NCBI RefSeq assembly: GCF_001570365.1
Contig: NZ_BBYK01000038.1
Coordinates: forward strand, 232,787 to 296,786
Length of the DNA: 64,000 nucleotides
Reading direction: 5' to 3'
Origin: Microtetraspora fusca
Lineage (GTDB): Bacteria > Actinomycetota > Actinomycetes > Streptosporangiales > Streptosporangiaceae
Below the pieces are notes generated by a model. It was not told the origin of the DNA, did not search any database, and worked only from the letters and a program-made list of their open reading frames with translations. This document shows positions 36,501-42,604 of this stretch, piece by piece. Made by a program: the position numbers and the translations under genes. How positions within the stretch are numbered: the stretch's first letter is position 1; each line of letters opens with the position of its first letter.

Positions 36501-38415
36501 CGCCGTACAGACGGCGCGGATCGGGGGACGCACGCCGGACGGCGGCGACGGGGACGGGAGCGGCGGCCCACGGGTGATCGACCTGCCGTGGCGGGCGCTG
36601 GGACATCCGCTGCCCGCCGCGGCGGAGGCCGCGCCGACGTCCGGCACGGACCTCGCGCTGTTCGTGGACGCGATCGACGCGGCGGCCAGGGGCATCGGGC
36701 GCTGTCCGAGCCCGTGGCTGCCTCCGCTCCCGGAGACGGTGACGCTGACGCCCGAGCGCGGCGTGGACGGCCGGCCACCGGAGCCGGGCGGCGCGGCGTC
36801 GCTGCCCTTCGGGCTGACCGACCTGCCGTGGCTCCAGGCGAGGGGCCCGCTCAGTCTCGACCTGGAGCGCGGCGGCCACCTGCTGATCGCCGGGTCGGCG
36901 CGGAGCGGGCGCTCCACGGCCCTGCGCACGATCGCGGGGGCCGCCACCGCGTGGGCCTCCCCCGAGGACGTCCACCTGCACGCGATCGACTGCGGGTCCG
37001 GCGCGCTGCTCCCACTGGTCGGCCTGCCCCACTGCGGGGCGGTCGTCACCCGGGACCAGCTCGACCGGGTCGAGCGGCTGCTGTCCCGGCTGCGCGAGGA
37101 GGTGGGCCGCCGCCAGCAGCTCCTCGCCGAGGCCGGGTACGCGTCACTGGCCGAGGCCAGGGCCGCGTTCGCGACCGGCGCGTCCCGGCTCTCCGGAGCG
37201 TCCGGGGAGCCGCCGGTCGGGCGGCTGCCGTGGCTGGTGCTGCTACTCGATCGATGGGAGGGCTACGTCGCCGCGTTCGAGAACTACGACTACGGGCGGC
37301 TCCTCGACGCGCTGCTGCAACTGCTGCGCGAGGGTCCCGCGGTGGGGCTGCGCGCGGTCGTCACCTCCGACCGGTCGGGGCTGCTCGGCCAGATCTCGAC
37401 CGTGTTCGAGGACCGCCTCGTGCTGCGCCTGGCCGACCCGGCCGACTACGGGCTGGCGGGGCTGCCGGTGAAGGACCTGCCGTCCTCCCTGCCGCCGGGC
37501 CGCGCCCTGTCCCTCGGCGAGAACGGGCTGGTGGAGAGCCAGATCGCGCTGCTCGCCGACGACCCGTCCGGCCCCGCCCAGGTGGCCGCCCTGCAGGCCC
37601 TCGCCCGTACGGCCGCGGCCCGGTTCGGCGGGGACCCGGAGCGGAAGGGGGCGTGGGCGTGGCGGTCCGCGCCGCCGCTGCGCGTGGACGCGCTGCCGAT
37701 CCGCGTCACCACCGAGCAGGCGATGGAACTGGCTCCGGCGTTCGAACCGCCCTCGCCCCTGTGGGCGCTGCTCGGCGTGGGCGGGGACGCGCTCGAACCG
37801 CTGGGGCTGGACCTCCTCGCCCAGGGGCCGGCGGCGGTGATCGGAGGCCCGGCCCGCTCCGGCCGGTCGTCGTGTCTGGTGACGGCGGCGCGGTCGCTGG
37901 CCGGGCGGGGGACGCCGGTCCTCGTCGTCACGCCCCGCCGGAGCCCGCTGCGGGCGTTGGCGGGGGCTCCCGGCGTGCTCGCCGTACTGGACGGCGAGGC
38001 CAGGAAGGTGGCGGGAGCCGAGCCGGGCGCGTCGGACGGGCCGCCGGGCGCGCAGGACCCGCGCACGATCCTGGACGGCACGCGGGAGTACGTGGTGATC
38101 GTCGACGACGCCGAGCTGATCTCTCCGGACTCGCCGCTCGGGCTGGCCCTGGAGGAGATCCTGCGCTCCGCCCGGGACGGCGAGCACGGTCTGCTGATCG
38201 CGGGAGCGACGGGTGACCTGGCGACGGCCTACCGGGGCTTCACGGCGGAGGCGCGCAAGTCGAGGACCGGCCTGCTGCTGTCGGTGCAGAGCCCGGCCGA
38301 CGGCGACCTCTTCGGCGTACGGCTGCCGCGCGGCGTGGTCGGCGGCCCGCCGGGGCGAGGGCTGCTGATCACCTCAGGGACCGCGACCCCGATCCAGGCC
38401 GCGCTCCCCGGATAG
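33565..38415 (+). CDS. FHA-FtsK/SpoIIIE ATPase, EssC-like type VII secretion motor
   Basis: 1616 residues from ATG 33565 behind GGGAG. Residues 1-95 resemble a ubiquitin-like/regulatory head; about 105-175 is FHA-like; two transmembrane helices about 308-347; then three FtsK-type P-loop domains. Domain 1 has canonical Walker A GTTGAGKSE (about 770) and Walker B LVLVIDEFAAM. Domains 2 and 3 carry GSARSGRST (about 1110) and GPARSGRSS (about 1428), each with Arg for the catalytic Lys. FHA plus FtsK is the Firmicutes EssC layout; the classical EccC is encoded separately at 57.5 kb. It converges on a WXG100 gene 60 bp downstream. Confidence 0.9.
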   Translation: MRIMLTVVAEHGHRDVLVEGDESTTVGALAAALAGPARPSNVVRLPPARAPYDLDRGRRRRAEGPKLWVDGRPLDPGARVFGLIRDGDLVALDGVAAAATMAEEPDGVIELRVAGGPGAGSVHRLGPGLHTLGSDPGCAIAVPDPALPPHAATIRVAPDGVSVEPAHPAARLELDGRPVREATPWAARRTPPSAAEASGRSARRAARRHARKARRAGEATRAGRARGADAAGRAGHDDAGRGAARDVRRVLLSCGVSVFSVGPVEPPDAHLDALPDGGLAYNRPPRLRAPERRARLEVPTEPKRAEGVRLHLLAALLPAVFGVGMAVAFHNVYFLLIALMSPLIMFGQWASDRRHGRKKHRQAVRAYRERLAAFEAEVAEAREEDEAARGAAAPDPAEILLTATGPRRRLWERRLHDPDSLRLRVGLADLPADIAYAPERGAPADAELPEPPLARHVPVALAMRRLGVAGVTGPREAAMGSARWLVGQAAALHSPRDLAVVVLSAHADAAEQWGWVRWLPHCAAEGGAAGAASLVSGSVALVGADPEAAARRVADLAALIGERLDPAESAPSGTGPGPFGGSLSGGPSGWGDLGRVGSTRPEEAAEPAFAAYDERPCDVLVVLDGAQVLRGLPGMPQVLRQGPRAGVYTVAIDDDERLLPEECATVVSCDPDGSVRLRGGGLDAIGTIRADQVSASWAERLGRALAPLRDVSRDDQASALPESVRLLDLVAAEGIARRWGRSTRAVVGVGPDGPFEIDISRDGPHALIAGTTGAGKSELLQTLICSLAAANRPDEMTFVLIDYKGGAAFKECVRLPHTVGMVTDLDGHLTQRALASLAAEIRRRERLLLAAGAKDIEDYQSARESRQAGKSVRELPPLPRLVLVIDEFAAMVSELPDFMDGLVDIARRGRSLGIHLVLATQRPGGVVTADIQANTSLRIALRVTDAMESADVIDTPDAARISKSTPGRCYVRSGSGQPVAVQTARIGGRTPDGGDGDGSGGPRVIDLPWRALGHPLPAAAEAAPTSGTDLALFVDAIDAAARGIGRCPSPWLPPLPETVTLTPERGVDGRPPEPGGAASLPFGLTDLPWLQARGPLSLDLERGGHLLIAGSARSGRSTALRTIAGAATAWASPEDVHLHAIDCGSGALLPLVGLPHCGAVVTRDQLDRVERLLSRLREEVGRRQQLLAEAGYASLAEARAAFATGASRLSGASGEPPVGRLPWLVLLLDRWEGYVAAFENYDYGRLLDALLQLLREGPAVGLRAVVTSDRSGLLGQISTVFEDRLVLRLADPADYGLAGLPVKDLPSSLPPGRALSLGENGLVESQIALLADDPSGPAQVAALQALARTAAARFGGDPERKGAWAWRSAPPLRVDALPIRVTTEQAMELAPAFEPPSPLWALLGVGGDALEPLGLDLLAQGPAAVIGGPARSGRSSCLVTAARSLAGRGTPVLVVTPRRSPLRALAGAPGVLAVLDGEARKVAGAEPGASDGPPGAQDPRTILDGTREYVVIVDDAELISPDSPLGLALEEILRSARDGEHGLLIAGATGDLATAYRGFTAEARKSRTGLLLSVQSPADGDLFGVRLPRGVVGGPPGRGLLITSGTATPIQAALPG

Positions 38416-38475
38416 CGGGAGACGCGGCCCGGACCGGGGCCGGGAAGCAGCGGCGAAACGGAGGAGCGTGCCGGG

Positions 38476-38748
38476 TTACCTGGTGGCGGACTCGATGTTG
38501 CCGCGGTAGGTGTTGATCACGCGGGACGCCTCGTTGAGCTCTTCGGCCATGCGCTGGAAAGCCGACCGATAGCTCTGCCACGCCTCGTTGAAACGCTGCG
38601 CGCCGGGGCCCGTCCAAGCGGTGCCGACCTTGGCCGCCTCGCGGTCGAGACTCGCCATCGTGGCGCGAACCTGGTCGGCCTGCTGAGTGAACTGGGCCGC
38701 CATGCTCTGCATCTCCGCGGGGTCGCCGCCGAGCAGGCTGTTACTCAT
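38476..38748 (-). CDS. WXG100 family protein
   Basis: 90 residues, helix-turn-helix hairpin with WTG at the turn (GTAWTGPGAQRFNEAW). AGGAG site eight bases before the ATG. T7SS substrate or chaperone partner; no second esx gene sits beside it, so it may be a homodimer like EsxA of Firmicutes. It converges with the EssC-like ATPase, pointing to a functional pair. Confidence 0.93.
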   Translation of the reverse strand: MSNSLLGGDPAEMQSMAAQFTQQADQVRATMASLDREAAKVGTAWTGPGAQRFNEAWQSYRSAFQRMAEELNEASRVINTYRGNIESATR

Positions 38749-38790
38749 TCAGTGGCTCCTTCGTCGACAGTTCGGGCGCCCTCACCGTAG

Positions 38791-38819
38791 ATCACATACT
38801 GTCCTTGTAAAGGTATTAT
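38791..38819 (+). promoter_or_regulatory. predicted promoter of the SDR gene
   Basis: ATCACA and TATTAT separated by 17 bases, in a short AT-rich patch 50 bp before the SDR ATG. Confidence 0.45.
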
Positions 38820-38868
38820 GCCGACTGGTTATGAAGACGGTAAGAACCATTTAAAAAGGGAGCGGATC

Positions 38869-39588
38869 ATGCGAAATGTGGTGATCACCGGCGGGGCGAC
38901 CGGCATCGGATATGCGATTGCACGCCATTTCACCGAGGCCGGGGAACGGGTGACCATCACCGGCAGGCGTGAGCATGCATTGAAGGACGCCGCCGCGCGG
39001 CTCGGCGTCGCGTACGCCGCTTTCGACGCGACCGACCCGGACGCGGTGGGCGAGGCCGTCGAGCGGCTTCCCGCCGCGGTCCACGTCCTGGTGAACAACG
39101 CGGGCGGCAACACGGACCGGGGTCGCCCCGCGCCCCAGGGCCTGCGTGCGGTGGCCCAGGCGTGGCGGGCCAACCTCGACCTGAACCTCATGTCCGCCGT
39201 GCTCGTGACCACCGCACTGCTTCCCCGGCTGGGAGCGGGGGCGCGCGTGGTGAACGTCGGCTCGATCGCCGCGCGTGGCACCGGCTCCGGCTCGTACGGC
39301 GCGGCGAAGGCGGCGCTCGAATCCTGGACCGCCGACCTGGCGGCGGAGCTGGGCGGCTCCGGCGGCACGGCCAACCTCGTCGCACCCGGTCTGGTCCTGG
39401 ACACGGAGTTCTTCGGGGACGGCCTGGACGAGGAGGGCATCCGGCGGCGGGTGGCGAACACCCGGAACGGCCGGGCCGGCACACCGGGCGACGTCGCCGC
39501 GACGGTCGGCTTCCTCGCCTCGCCCGACGCCGGGCACATCACCGGCCAGGTGATTCACGTCAACGGCGGCGCGTACCTGGGCCGGTGA
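38869..39588 (+). CDS. short-chain dehydrogenase/reductase
   Basis: 239 residues from ATG 38869 behind AAGGGAGCG; an in-frame ATG at 38818 lacks a site. Classical SDR: GGATGIGYA cofactor motif with GRR suggesting NADP(H), NNAGG, catalytic Ser-Tyr-Lys in GSIAARGTGSGSYGAAK, and a C-terminal GQVIHVNGGAYLG. Substrate unknown. It is isolated between T7SS genes and the insertion element. Confidence 0.92.
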   Translation: MRNVVITGGATGIGYAIARHFTEAGERVTITGRREHALKDAAARLGVAYAAFDATDPDAVGEAVERLPAAVHVLVNNAGGNTDRGRPAPQGLRAVAQAWRANLDLNLMSAVLVTTALLPRLGAGARVVNVGSIAARGTGSGSYGAAKAALESWTADLAAELGGSGGTANLVAPGLVLDTEFFGDGLDEEGIRRRVANTRNGRAGTPGDVAATVGFLASPDAGHITGQVIHVNGGAYLGR

Positions 39589-39874
39589 GCCAGGCTCCCC
39601 CGGTCTCGGTCCGGAACCGACGGCCTCGGGTTCCGGACCCGCGCTGCGGACGCTGGTCCGGGCGTTTCCGGTTCTCGATGTACTCGCGGATGATCGCCAG
39701 TGGCGCCCCGTCGCACGAGGCCGCGAAGTACGACGGCGACCACAGGTGACCATGCATGAACGCCCGGTCGATCCGGGCGGTGAACTCCTTGCGCAAGACA
39801 AGATGCACATGAAGGTCGAAAACGACACTACGACCGCGGCGAATGTTCGGATCTGGTGCCCATCTCGGCGACAT
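39560..39874 (-). pseudogene. TnpA (Y1 HUH transposase) with internal deletion
   Basis: The 104-codon frame starts MSPRWAPDPNIRRGRSVVF and LHVHLVL, the N-terminus of IS200/IS605 TnpA, then jumps to RKEFTARIDRAFMHGHLW and SPSYFAASC, the C-terminal part with the catalytic-Tyr region. About 60 or more internal residues, including the HUH metal motif, are missing although the frame is preserved. The junction is near 39785-39800, where CTTGCGCAAG forms a palindrome. The frame then runs into the end of the SDR gene. It cannot be catalytically active. Confidence 0.8.
39609..39638. terminator. perfect stem-loop after the SDR gene / IS left end
   Basis: Ten-base arms GTCCGGAACC/GGTTCCGGAC around a ten-base loop, 20 bp after the SDR stop. 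Either the SDR terminator or the subterminal hairpin of the IS200/IS605-type element. Confidence 0.55.
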
Positions 39875-39892
39875 AGACAAAACGCTATGCAG

Positions 39893-39898
39893 TAAAAT
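39893..39898 (+). promoter_or_regulatory. -10 box of tnpB (leaderless)
   Basis: TAAAAT ends six bases before the GTG start; no Shine-Dalgarno. Confidence 0.5.
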
Positions 39899-39904
39899 CC
39901 CGGC

Positions 39905-41056
39905 GTGAAGATGGTCGTGCAGGTAAAGCTGCTCCCCGATACCGCCACGCAGGCGGCACTGCGGGAGACGCTGGCCCTGTGCAACCAGGCCGCCAATCAC
40001 ACCTCTCGCCGCGCCTTCACCACGGGCGTGAACGGCAAGACCTCCTTGCAGCGGCTCGTCTACGGCGAGCTGAAAGCGATGGGGTTGTCGGCGCAGCCGG
40101 CCATCCACGTTGTCCGTAAGGTCGCCGGGGCGTACGTCACGCTGAAAGCCAACGTGAAGGCCGGGAACTATGGCCCGGAGGGGGCCAAGCGGCGGGCGAA
40201 GGTCGAGAGCAACCCGGTGCGGTTCCGGAAGGATGCCGCTCAGCCGTTCGACGATCGTTGCCTGTCCTGGCAGGTGGATGCCAAGACAGTGTCGATCTGG
40301 ACGGCACGCGGCCGGTCTGGGCGTATCCCGTTCGTCTGCTCTCCGGCTCAGCTTGAGATGCTGCGCGCCCACCGGCGGGGCGAGTCCGACCTGGTATTCC
40401 GGGGCGGGACCTGGTACCTGTACGCCACCTGCGAGGTCCCCGAAGCCGAGACCTTCGAGCCGGAGGGATTCCTCGGCGTGGATCTCGGCATCGCCAACAT
40501 CGCCACCACCAGCGATGGCGACCGGCGCGTGGGTAGGCAGTTGAACCAGGTACGGCACCGCAACCGGCGGCTCCGTTCCCGCCTCCAAAAGAAGGGCACG
40601 AAGTCCGCCAAGCGGCTGCTGCGCAAGCTGTCGGGCCGTGAGGCACGTTTCGCATCCGACACCAACCACCGCATCGCGAAAAGCATCGTGACCGAGGCTG
40701 AACGCACCTGTCGTGGGATCGCCCTGGAAGATCTGGGCGGCATCCGTGAGAGGGTACGGCTCCGCAAGCCCCAGCGGGTCACCTTGCATTCGTGGGCGTT
40801 CCACCAGCTCGGGACGTTCATCGCCTACAAGGCCCAACGCTGCGGGGTGCCGGTGGTGTACGTGGACCCCGCCTACACCTCCCAAGGGTGCTCGTCCTGC
40901 GGCCACATCGATAAGAGGAACCGGCCCGACCAGGCCACCTTCGCCTGCACGTCGTGCGGCTTCGCTGAGCACGCCGACGTGAACGCAGCCCGCAACATCG
41001 CCGCGCGCGGTGTTACGGGCTGGGCAGTGAGTCACGCTGCCGACGACGCAGCCTGA
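39905..41056 (+). CDS. tnpB: TnpB, RNA-guided RuvC nuclease of IS200/IS605 type
   Basis: 383 residues, GTG start. RuvC catalytic residues: Asp in LGVDLGIANI, Glu in ALEDLGGIRER and Asp in EHADVNAARNI. Zinc finger Cys pairs CSSCGH and CTSCGF. A basic N-terminal helical region (KVKL..., RRAFTTGVNGK) fits the wedge/REC lobe. TnpB cuts DNA guided by an RNA from the element's right end and favours element retention. All catalytic residues are intact, unlike the partner TnpA. Confidence 0.93.
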   Translation: MKMVVQVKLLPDTATQAALRETLALCNQAANHTSRRAFTTGVNGKTSLQRLVYGELKAMGLSAQPAIHVVRKVAGAYVTLKANVKAGNYGPEGAKRRAKVESNPVRFRKDAAQPFDDRCLSWQVDAKTVSIWTARGRSGRIPFVCSPAQLEMLRAHRRGESDLVFRGGTWYLYATCEVPEAETFEPEGFLGVDLGIANIATTSDGDRRVGRQLNQVRHRNRRLRSRLQKKGTKSAKRLLRKLSGREARFASDTNHRIAKSIVTEAERTCRGIALEDLGGIRERVRLRKPQRVTLHSWAFHQLGTFIAYKAQRCGVPVVYVDPAYTSQGCSSCGHIDKRNRPDQATFACTSCGFAEHADVNAARNIAARGVTGWAVSHAADDAA

Positions 41057-41110
41057 ACCGTCGAATCCATCGACGGTGAGGAGTTGCAAGCTCGGCCCTT
41101 CAGCGCCGAG
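41057..41110 (+). ncRNA. predicted 3' part of the TnpB guide RNA (omega/reRNA scaffold)
   Basis: Directly after the tnpB stop come two hairpins: ACCGTCGA/TCGACGGT (41057-41077) and CTCGGC/GCCGAG (41091-41110) joined by GAGGAGTTGCAAG. This resembles the right-end scaffold of IS605-type guide RNAs, which usually starts inside tnpB. The guide would be the flanking sequence after about 41115. Confidence 0.55.
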
Positions 41111-41157
41111 AAGCTGACTAGTCTGTCCCGCTGGATCTACTGCCGTGGGGGTCGGTC

Positions 41158-42387
41158 ATGCGAGGTCTAGCCGGGGTCGCTCTCACACTGGCGACGGCGC
41201 TGCCGATCGCGCTCGCGGCGCCGCCGCCCGCGTACGCGCACGCCGGGAAAGCCGCGTACAGCGGGAAAGCCACCGCACACACCGGGAAAGCCGCGTCCAG
41301 CGGGAAAGCCGCGCGCGCCTGGAAGAGCGACACCTGCGCGCCGTCCAAGCCGGGCAGCGTCAGTCTGAGCGAGCCGTGGGCGCAGCGGAGGCTCGACTTC
41401 ACCTCCGTCTGGCCTCTCACCCGGGGGCGCGGCGTGACGGTCGCGATCGTGGACAGCGGGGTGGACGCCCGCCACCCGCAGCTCAAGGTGGCCAAGGCGG
41501 TCGACCTGACCGGGACGGGCACCCGGGACTGCATGGGCCACGGCACGAGCGTGGCCGGGATCATCGCCGGGGTCGAGCGCAAGGGAAGCCCCTTCGTCGG
41601 CGTCGCCCCGGACGCCCGGCTGATCTCGATCAAGCAGACCAACGCGGAGCGCGGCGATCCCGCGCTGCTCGCCAAGGCGATCGCGAAGGCGGCCGACCTC
41701 GGCGCCCAGGTGATCAACGTCTCGGTCAAGGCCATCGACCGGATGGACCTGAGGAAGGCGGTGGGGTACGCGCTGTCGAAGGACGCCGTGATCGTGGCCG
41801 CCGCCGGGAACGTGACCAAGGAGGACGGCACGCCCTCGCCCGCGTACCCGGCCGCCTACCCGGGCGTCCTCGCGGTGGGGTCGTCGACGCCGGACGACGA
41901 GCTGGCCGAGTTCTCCAACACCAGCACGCCGGTCGCGGTCCTCGCCCCCGGCCAGGACCTGACCAGCACCTGGCCCGGGGGCACGTACCAGAAGGACCTG
42001 AAGGGCACGAGCCAGGCGACCGCGTACGTCTCGGGGGTGGTCGCCCTGGTCCGCGCCCGCTACCCGCAGCTCGACAACGTACGGGTGCGGCGGCGCGTGG
42101 TGCTGACCGCCGACGGCACGAAGGGCACCGGGACCGGCGCGGGCATCGTCAACCCCCGGCTGGCCGTGACGATGATCCTCCCCTCGGAGGTCGTCGCGGT
42201 CGCGCCCCAGCAGCCCCCGCCGCTGGCGGAGGAGGCGGTCTCGAAGGCCCCTCCGCCGGACGAGCGCACGATCGGCGTGGCGGCAGCCGTGGCGGGCGGC
42301 GCGCTCGGCGCGGCGGCGCTCGTCGTCTGGGCCGCCGTCCTCACCCCGCTGGGCCGCCGCAGGAGATGGCAGCCCGGCCGCGGCTGA
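41158..42387 (+). CDS. mycP: mycosin, T7SS-associated subtilisin-like protease
   Basis: 409 residues. Signal peptide 1-27 (ending PAYA), a GKA-rich repeat spacer (about 28-52), then an S8 protease domain with Asp (VAIVDSGVD), His (MGHGTSVAG) and Ser (GTSQATAYVSG). Pro-rich linker and one C-terminal transmembrane helix (VAAAVAGGALGAAALVVWAAV) with basic tail, so the domain faces outside. MycP stabilises and processes substrates of ESX systems. Its promoter region holds the end of the IS element. Confidence 0.94.
   Translation: MRGLAGVALTLATALPIALAAPPPAYAHAGKAAYSGKATAHTGKAASSGKAARAWKSDTCAPSKPGSVSLSEPWAQRRLDFTSVWPLTRGRGVTVAIVDSGVDARHPQLKVAKAVDLTGTGTRDCMGHGTSVAGIIAGVERKGSPFVGVAPDARLISIKQTNAERGDPALLAKAIAKAADLGAQVINVSVKAIDRMDLRKAVGYALSKDAVIVAAAGNVTKEDGTPSPAYPAAYPGVLAVGSSTPDDELAEFSNTSTPVAVLAPGQDLTSTWPGGTYQKDLKGTSQATAYVSGVVALVRARYPQLDNVRVRRRVVLTADGTKGTGTGAGIVNPRLAVTMILPSEVVAVAPQQPPPLAEEAVSKAPPPDERTIGVAAAVAGGALGAAALVVWAAVLTPLGRRRRWQPGRG
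41245..41310 (+). repeat. GKA tandem repeat at the mature N-terminus of MycP
   Basis: GGGAAAGCC occurs four times at 41245, 41263, 41284 and 41302 (spacing 18, 21, 18), encoding GKA[AT]-xx-[SG] units just after the signal peptide. Confidence 0.7.
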
Positions 42388-42604
42388 CCGGAAGCCCGAC
42401 GGAAGGCGAGCGGGGACGCAACGGGAGCCGAACGCGAGGCGACACCCGGTCCACATCTCGGATGAAATACGGACAACATCCCACCTCAGCGGGCGTTTCC
42501 CAAATAGACACCGAAAATCGCTGATACGGCAGGTCCACTTTTGGTTGAATGTGATCTGATCATGAATGCCCTTATTGAACTGATACAGCCCGGAAGGAAG
42601 TTCG

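Larger units (their letters stand above)
39600..41118 (+). mobile_element. IS200/IS605-type element, TnpA defective, TnpB intact
   Basis: Divergent tnpA remnant (minus) and tnpB (plus) with stem-loops near both ends and no inverted repeats, as in IS605-like elements. Ends are approximate: left near the 39609-39638 hairpin, right just after the 41091-41110 hairpin. It lies between the SDR gene and mycP. Confidence 0.8.

Noticed and set aside
33196-37032. A 1278-codon open frame on the minus strand opposite the EssC-like ATPase
   Set aside because: Arg/Pro-rich shadow; the plus frame has three recognisable P-loop domains.
38818-38868. Upstream in-frame ATG giving the SDR 17 extra residues
   Set aside because: It overlaps the predicted -10 box and lacks a ribosome-binding site, whereas 38869 has AAGGGAG and starts at the usual MRNVVITGG.
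42540-42604. CRP-like site TGTGATCTGATCATGA upstream of the kinase-like gene
   Set aside because: The right half does not match TCACA, and the spacing is wrong.
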